Source: Gemmatimonadota bacterium (GTDB lineage Bacteria > Gemmatimonadota > Gemmatimonadetes > Gemmatimonadales > GWC2-71-9). Taken from it: a stretch of DNA of 6,512 nt. Location of the stretch: assembly GCA_003221075.1 (NCBI GenBank), contig QHUF01000157.1, forward strand, positions 1 through 6,512, written 5' to 3'. Of this stretch, positions 4,575 through 6,512 are shown piece after piece (positions within the stretch are counted from its first letter, which is position 1; each line of letters opens with the position of its first letter). The notes under the pieces were generated by a model. That model had not been told where the DNA came from. It made no database searches and worked only from the letters and a program-made list of their open reading frames with translations. The translations under genes were made by a program, and so were the position numbers.

Positions 4575-4889
4575 ATGACGGCAAACGAATTTCGCCGGAT
4601 GGCGCTGAGACTTCCCGACGCGATCGAGGCGGCGCACATGGGGCATCCGGACTTTCGGGTCAGCGGCAAAATCTTCGCGACGCTTGGGTACCCTCGCCAG
4701 GGGATGGGCGTCGTCATCCTGACGCGCGAGCAGCAAGAGCTGTTCGTGCGCACCGAGCCGACCACGTTCGTGCCAGTGCCGGGCGGATGGGGCAAGAAGG
4801 GAAGCACGCACGTCATGCTGCGCGCCGCAACGAAGGCCGCCGTGCGCGAGGCACTGACCATGGCCTGGCGCAATCGCGCCGACCAGTAG
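4575..4889 (+). CDS. MmcQ/YjbR family protein
   Basis: A 104-residue cytoplasmic protein of the MmcQ/YjbR superfamily, a compact alpha/beta fold often annotated as DNA-binding, although the molecular role of most members is unproven. Conserved features are the N-terminal helix with the LPDAIEAAHMGHPDFRV segment (residues 13-29), the GKIFATL strand (31-37), the VVILT strand followed by an EQQELF helix (46-57), PVPGGWGKKGSTHV (68-80) and the C-terminal helix ending in AWRN (97-100). Length fits the family. I prefer the ATG at 4575, preceded by AGGAAGG with four-base spacing, over the longer in-frame start at 4491, which would overlap the TPR gene and add a low-complexity Arg/Ser leader. It starts 19 nt after the TPR stop, so co-transcription is plausible without implying a shared function. 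Confidence 0.9.
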   Translation: MTANEFRRMALRLPDAIEAAHMGHPDFRVSGKIFATLGYPRQGMGVVILTREQQELFVRTEPTTFVPVPGGWGKKGSTHVMLRAATKAAVREALTMAWRNRADQ

Positions 4890-4919
4890 TGCTCCTGCTC
4901 ATATCCCAGGGAGAATGAA

Positions 4920-6329
4920 ATGAAACGTGCGTGTCTGCTCGCGTTCGTTATCGGCTGCACCGTGCCGTTGCGCGCGCAAACGCAACGCACGTTGTCGGCG
5001 AACGACCAGCGTGCCCGCGACATCTTCGAGCAGCTGATCAACATCAACACGACCGGCTCGAGCGGGAGCACGACCATCGCGTCCAATGCGATGGCGAAGT
5101 GGCTGATCGATGCGGGTTTCCCTGCGGCCGACGTGCAGGTGATCGGACGGGAGGGATCACGGAACTTCAACCTGGTCGCCCGCTTTCGGGGAACGGGATC
5201 GCAAAAACCGATCCTCCTGCTCTCGCATATCGACGTCGTTGAAGCAAAGCGAGAGGACTGGTCCGTGGACCCGTTTACGTTCCTCGAGCGCGACGGGTTT
5301 TTCTACGGCCGGGGCACGATGGACGTCAAGGACGGCTCGGCGATTCTCGTCGCCACGCTGGTCCGCCTCAAGCAGGAGGGCTATCGCCCCAACCGCGACC
5401 TGATTCTCGCGCTCACGACCGGCGAGGAAGGCGGCAGCGACTACAACGGCGTGCAGTGGCTGCTCGCGAACACCCGAGACATGATCGACGCGGCCTATGT
5501 GATCAACATGGACGCGGGCGATCCGGTGATCCTGAACGGCAAGCGCGCGTTCCGATCGGTGCAGGCCGCCGAGAAGGTCTTCGTGACCTTCAAGCTCGAA
5601 GTGCGCAATCCGGGTGGCCACAGCTCGCTGCCGACCAAGGACAACGCGATTTACCGCCTCGCCGCGGCACTCGGCCGGCTGAGCGCGTACGACTTTCCGG
5701 CGCAGCTGAACGACATCACGCGGGCGTCGTTCGCCAGGTGGTCGCAGCTGCAACAGGGCGCGATCGCCACGGACATGGCAGCGGTTGGTCGGACCACGCC
5801 GGACACCGCCGCGATCCGGCGGCTCTCGGACGCGAGCCCGCTCTACAACGCCCAGCTGCGCACGACGTGCGTGGCGACGGAGCTCGCCGGCGGGCACGCC
5901 GAGAACGCGCTGCCGCAGAGCGCGAGCGCCACGGTCAATTGCCGGATGCTGCCTGGCACGCCCTCGGAAGAGGTGCAAGGCACGCTGATCAGAGTCGTGA
6001 ATGACACGGCGGTCAAGGTGACCGTGGTAACGGCGGCAACGCCCAGTCCGCTGGCGGCGCTCCAGCCCGACGTCATGAGCGCGATCGAACGGGTCACCAC
6101 GCGGCTTTGGCACATCCCCGTCATCCCGGTCATGGAAACCGGCGCGACCGACGGTTTGTATCTTCGCAATGCCGGAATTCCGGTGTACGGCGTGTCGGGC
6201 GTGTTCGTGGACATCAACGACATCCGCGCGCACGGTCGAGACGAGCGAATTGGTGTACAGGATTTCTATGACGGGGCGGAATACATCTACCAACTGGTAA
6301 AGGCGGTCACAGGAGCGGCCGCGAGGTGA
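4920..6329 (+). CDS. Secreted M20/M25/M40 family metallopeptidase
   Basis: A 469-residue exported zinc peptidase or amidohydrolase. A signal peptide is clear (Lys2-Arg3, hydrophobic 5-16, cleavage after LRA at residue 19). Metal and catalytic positions agree with the M20 family: SHIDVVEA with His103 and Asp105, GRGTMDVKDG with bridging Asp135, TTGEEGG with general base Glu169 and ligand Glu170, NMDAGD with Asp198, and a late HGRDE with His439. GGHSSLP (232-238) is the lid/dimerisation motif with His234. ENALPQSASATVNCRMLPG (328-346) is another family signature. The lid domain spans about 210-330. It should cleave peptides or N-acylated amino acids in the periplasm; the substrate is not predictable. 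The start is supported by AGGGAGA six bases upstream. It begins 30 nt after the MmcQ/YjbR gene, and its stop lies in a 16-bp tandem repeat. Confidence 0.94.
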   Translation: MKRACLLAFVIGCTVPLRAQTQRTLSANDQRARDIFEQLININTTGSSGSTTIASNAMAKWLIDAGFPAADVQVIGREGSRNFNLVARFRGTGSQKPILLLSHIDVVEAKREDWSVDPFTFLERDGFFYGRGTMDVKDGSAILVATLVRLKQEGYRPNRDLILALTTGEEGGSDYNGVQWLLANTRDMIDAAYVINMDAGDPVILNGKRAFRSVQAAEKVFVTFKLEVRNPGGHSSLPTKDNAIYRLAAALGRLSAYDFPAQLNDITRASFARWSQLQQGAIATDMAAVGRTTPDTAAIRRLSDASPLYNAQLRTTCVATELAGGHAENALPQSASATVNCRMLPGTPSEEVQGTLIRVVNDTAVKVTVVTAATPSPLAALQPDVMSAIERVTTRLWHIPVIPVMETGATDGLYLRNAGIPVYGVSGVFVDINDIRAHGRDERIGVQDFYDGAEYIYQLVKAVTGAAAR

Positions 6330-6366
6330 GGCGGCGGCGAGGTGAAGCGGCGGCGAAGGGGCGGCG
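6321..6366 (+). repeat. 16-bp tandem repeat bridging peptidase stop and citrate synthase start
   Basis: GCGAGGTGAGGCGGCG (6321-6336) is followed by GCGAGGTGAAGCGGCG (6337-6352), 15 of 16 identical, and a partial third unit, GCGAAGGGGCGGCG (6353-6366). The first unit supplies the peptidase stop codon TGA (6327-6329). The third supplies AAGGGG (6356-6361), the best ribosome-binding site for the ATG at 6367. Replication slippage would change the gene spacing by 16 bp steps. Confidence 0.85.
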
Positions 6367-6512
6367 ATGACCGGACCTTCGAAGACCACCCCGCGCGGAT
6401 TGGATGGGGTGGTTGCGGCCCAGACACGCCTCAGTCACGTGGACGGCCAGGCCGGTGAGCTGATCATCGGCGGGTACCAGCTCAAAGAGTTGGCGGGCCG
6501 TGTCACCTTCGA
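6367..6512 (+). CDS. Citrate synthase, N-terminal part (3' end outside window)
   Basis: The first 48 codons of a citrate synthase family protein, cut by the window end. After a short Thr/Pro/Lys leader, GLDGVVAAQTRLSHVDG (residues 11-27) followed by a Gly-Glu-Leu-Ile-Ile strand, Gly-Gly-Tyr and a KELA helix closely matches the N-terminus of bacterial citrate and 2-methylcitrate synthases. The catalytic His and Asp lie well beyond the window, so citrate synthase (acetyl-CoA plus oxaloacetate) cannot be separated from 2-methylcitrate synthase (propionyl-CoA). The ATG is preceded by AAGGGG with five-base spacing, inside a tandem repeat. It follows the peptidase by 37 nt with no visible terminator. 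Confidence 0.85.
   Translation, partial: MTGPSKTTPRGLDGVVAAQTRLSHVDGQAGELIIGGYQLKELAGRVTF

Noticed and set aside
4241..5170. Minus-strand open frame of about 309 codons.
   Set aside because: It crosses three well-supported plus-strand features and shows no domain-like pattern.
5157..6389. Long open frame of about 410 codons on the minus strand.
   Set aside because: It is antisense to the M20 peptidase, whose motifs are clear; its composition (Arg, His and Val rich) is typical of a high-GC shadow frame.

Overview
The window is about 6.5 kb of high-GC bacterial chromosome from a Gram-negative, probably soil-type organism. Evidence for Gram-negative is the lipobox lipoproteins and the TonB-C domain. 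The gene mix (benzoate-CoA-ligase-like enzyme, many small secreted proteins and lipoproteins, secreted M20 peptidase) would suit Gemmatimonadota or a neighbouring phylum, but nothing here proves the phylum. All recognised genes lie on the + strand.

Layout. (1) 3-632: C-terminal 209 residues of an acyl-CoA ligase of the benzoate/4-hydroxybenzoate-CoA ligase type, cut by the window edge. (2) 659-952: two tRNA-Ser genes (anticodons GGA and CGA), separated by a 110-nt inverted repeat whose arms are each four tandem 8-mers. (3) 953-3158: an accessory island of small exported or membrane proteins: an Adhesin_E-like secreted protein, a four-helix membrane protein of unknown function, a 71-aa membrane protein, and a TonB-C-domain lipoprotein. 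Three copies of a short repeat follow these genes, at about 1450, 2327 and 3097. Copies 1 and 2 carry an RYYYAAC box and a short hairpin, resembling the left half of an integron attC site; copy 3 is more diverged. Each is followed by a TAGANT box that looks like a -10 element. (4) 3159-4889: a closely spaced set of three genes: a lipoprotein, a TPR protein and a MmcQ/YjbR-family protein. (5) 4920-6329: a secreted M20-family metallopeptidase with the metal-binding residues expected of the family. (6) 6367-6512: the first 48 codons of a citrate synthase, cut by the window edge.

The flanks are housekeeping or metabolic genes, whereas the middle looks cassette-like: small single-orientation genes, short repeats after each unit, and lower local GC in the stretches counted by hand. 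The most notable signal is this repeat family, which may act both as a relic of cassette exchange and as a promoter source for the next gene, possibly producing leaderless mRNAs. No integrase, transposase, CRISPR array or recognisable defence system is present, and I do not claim a new enzymatic system.
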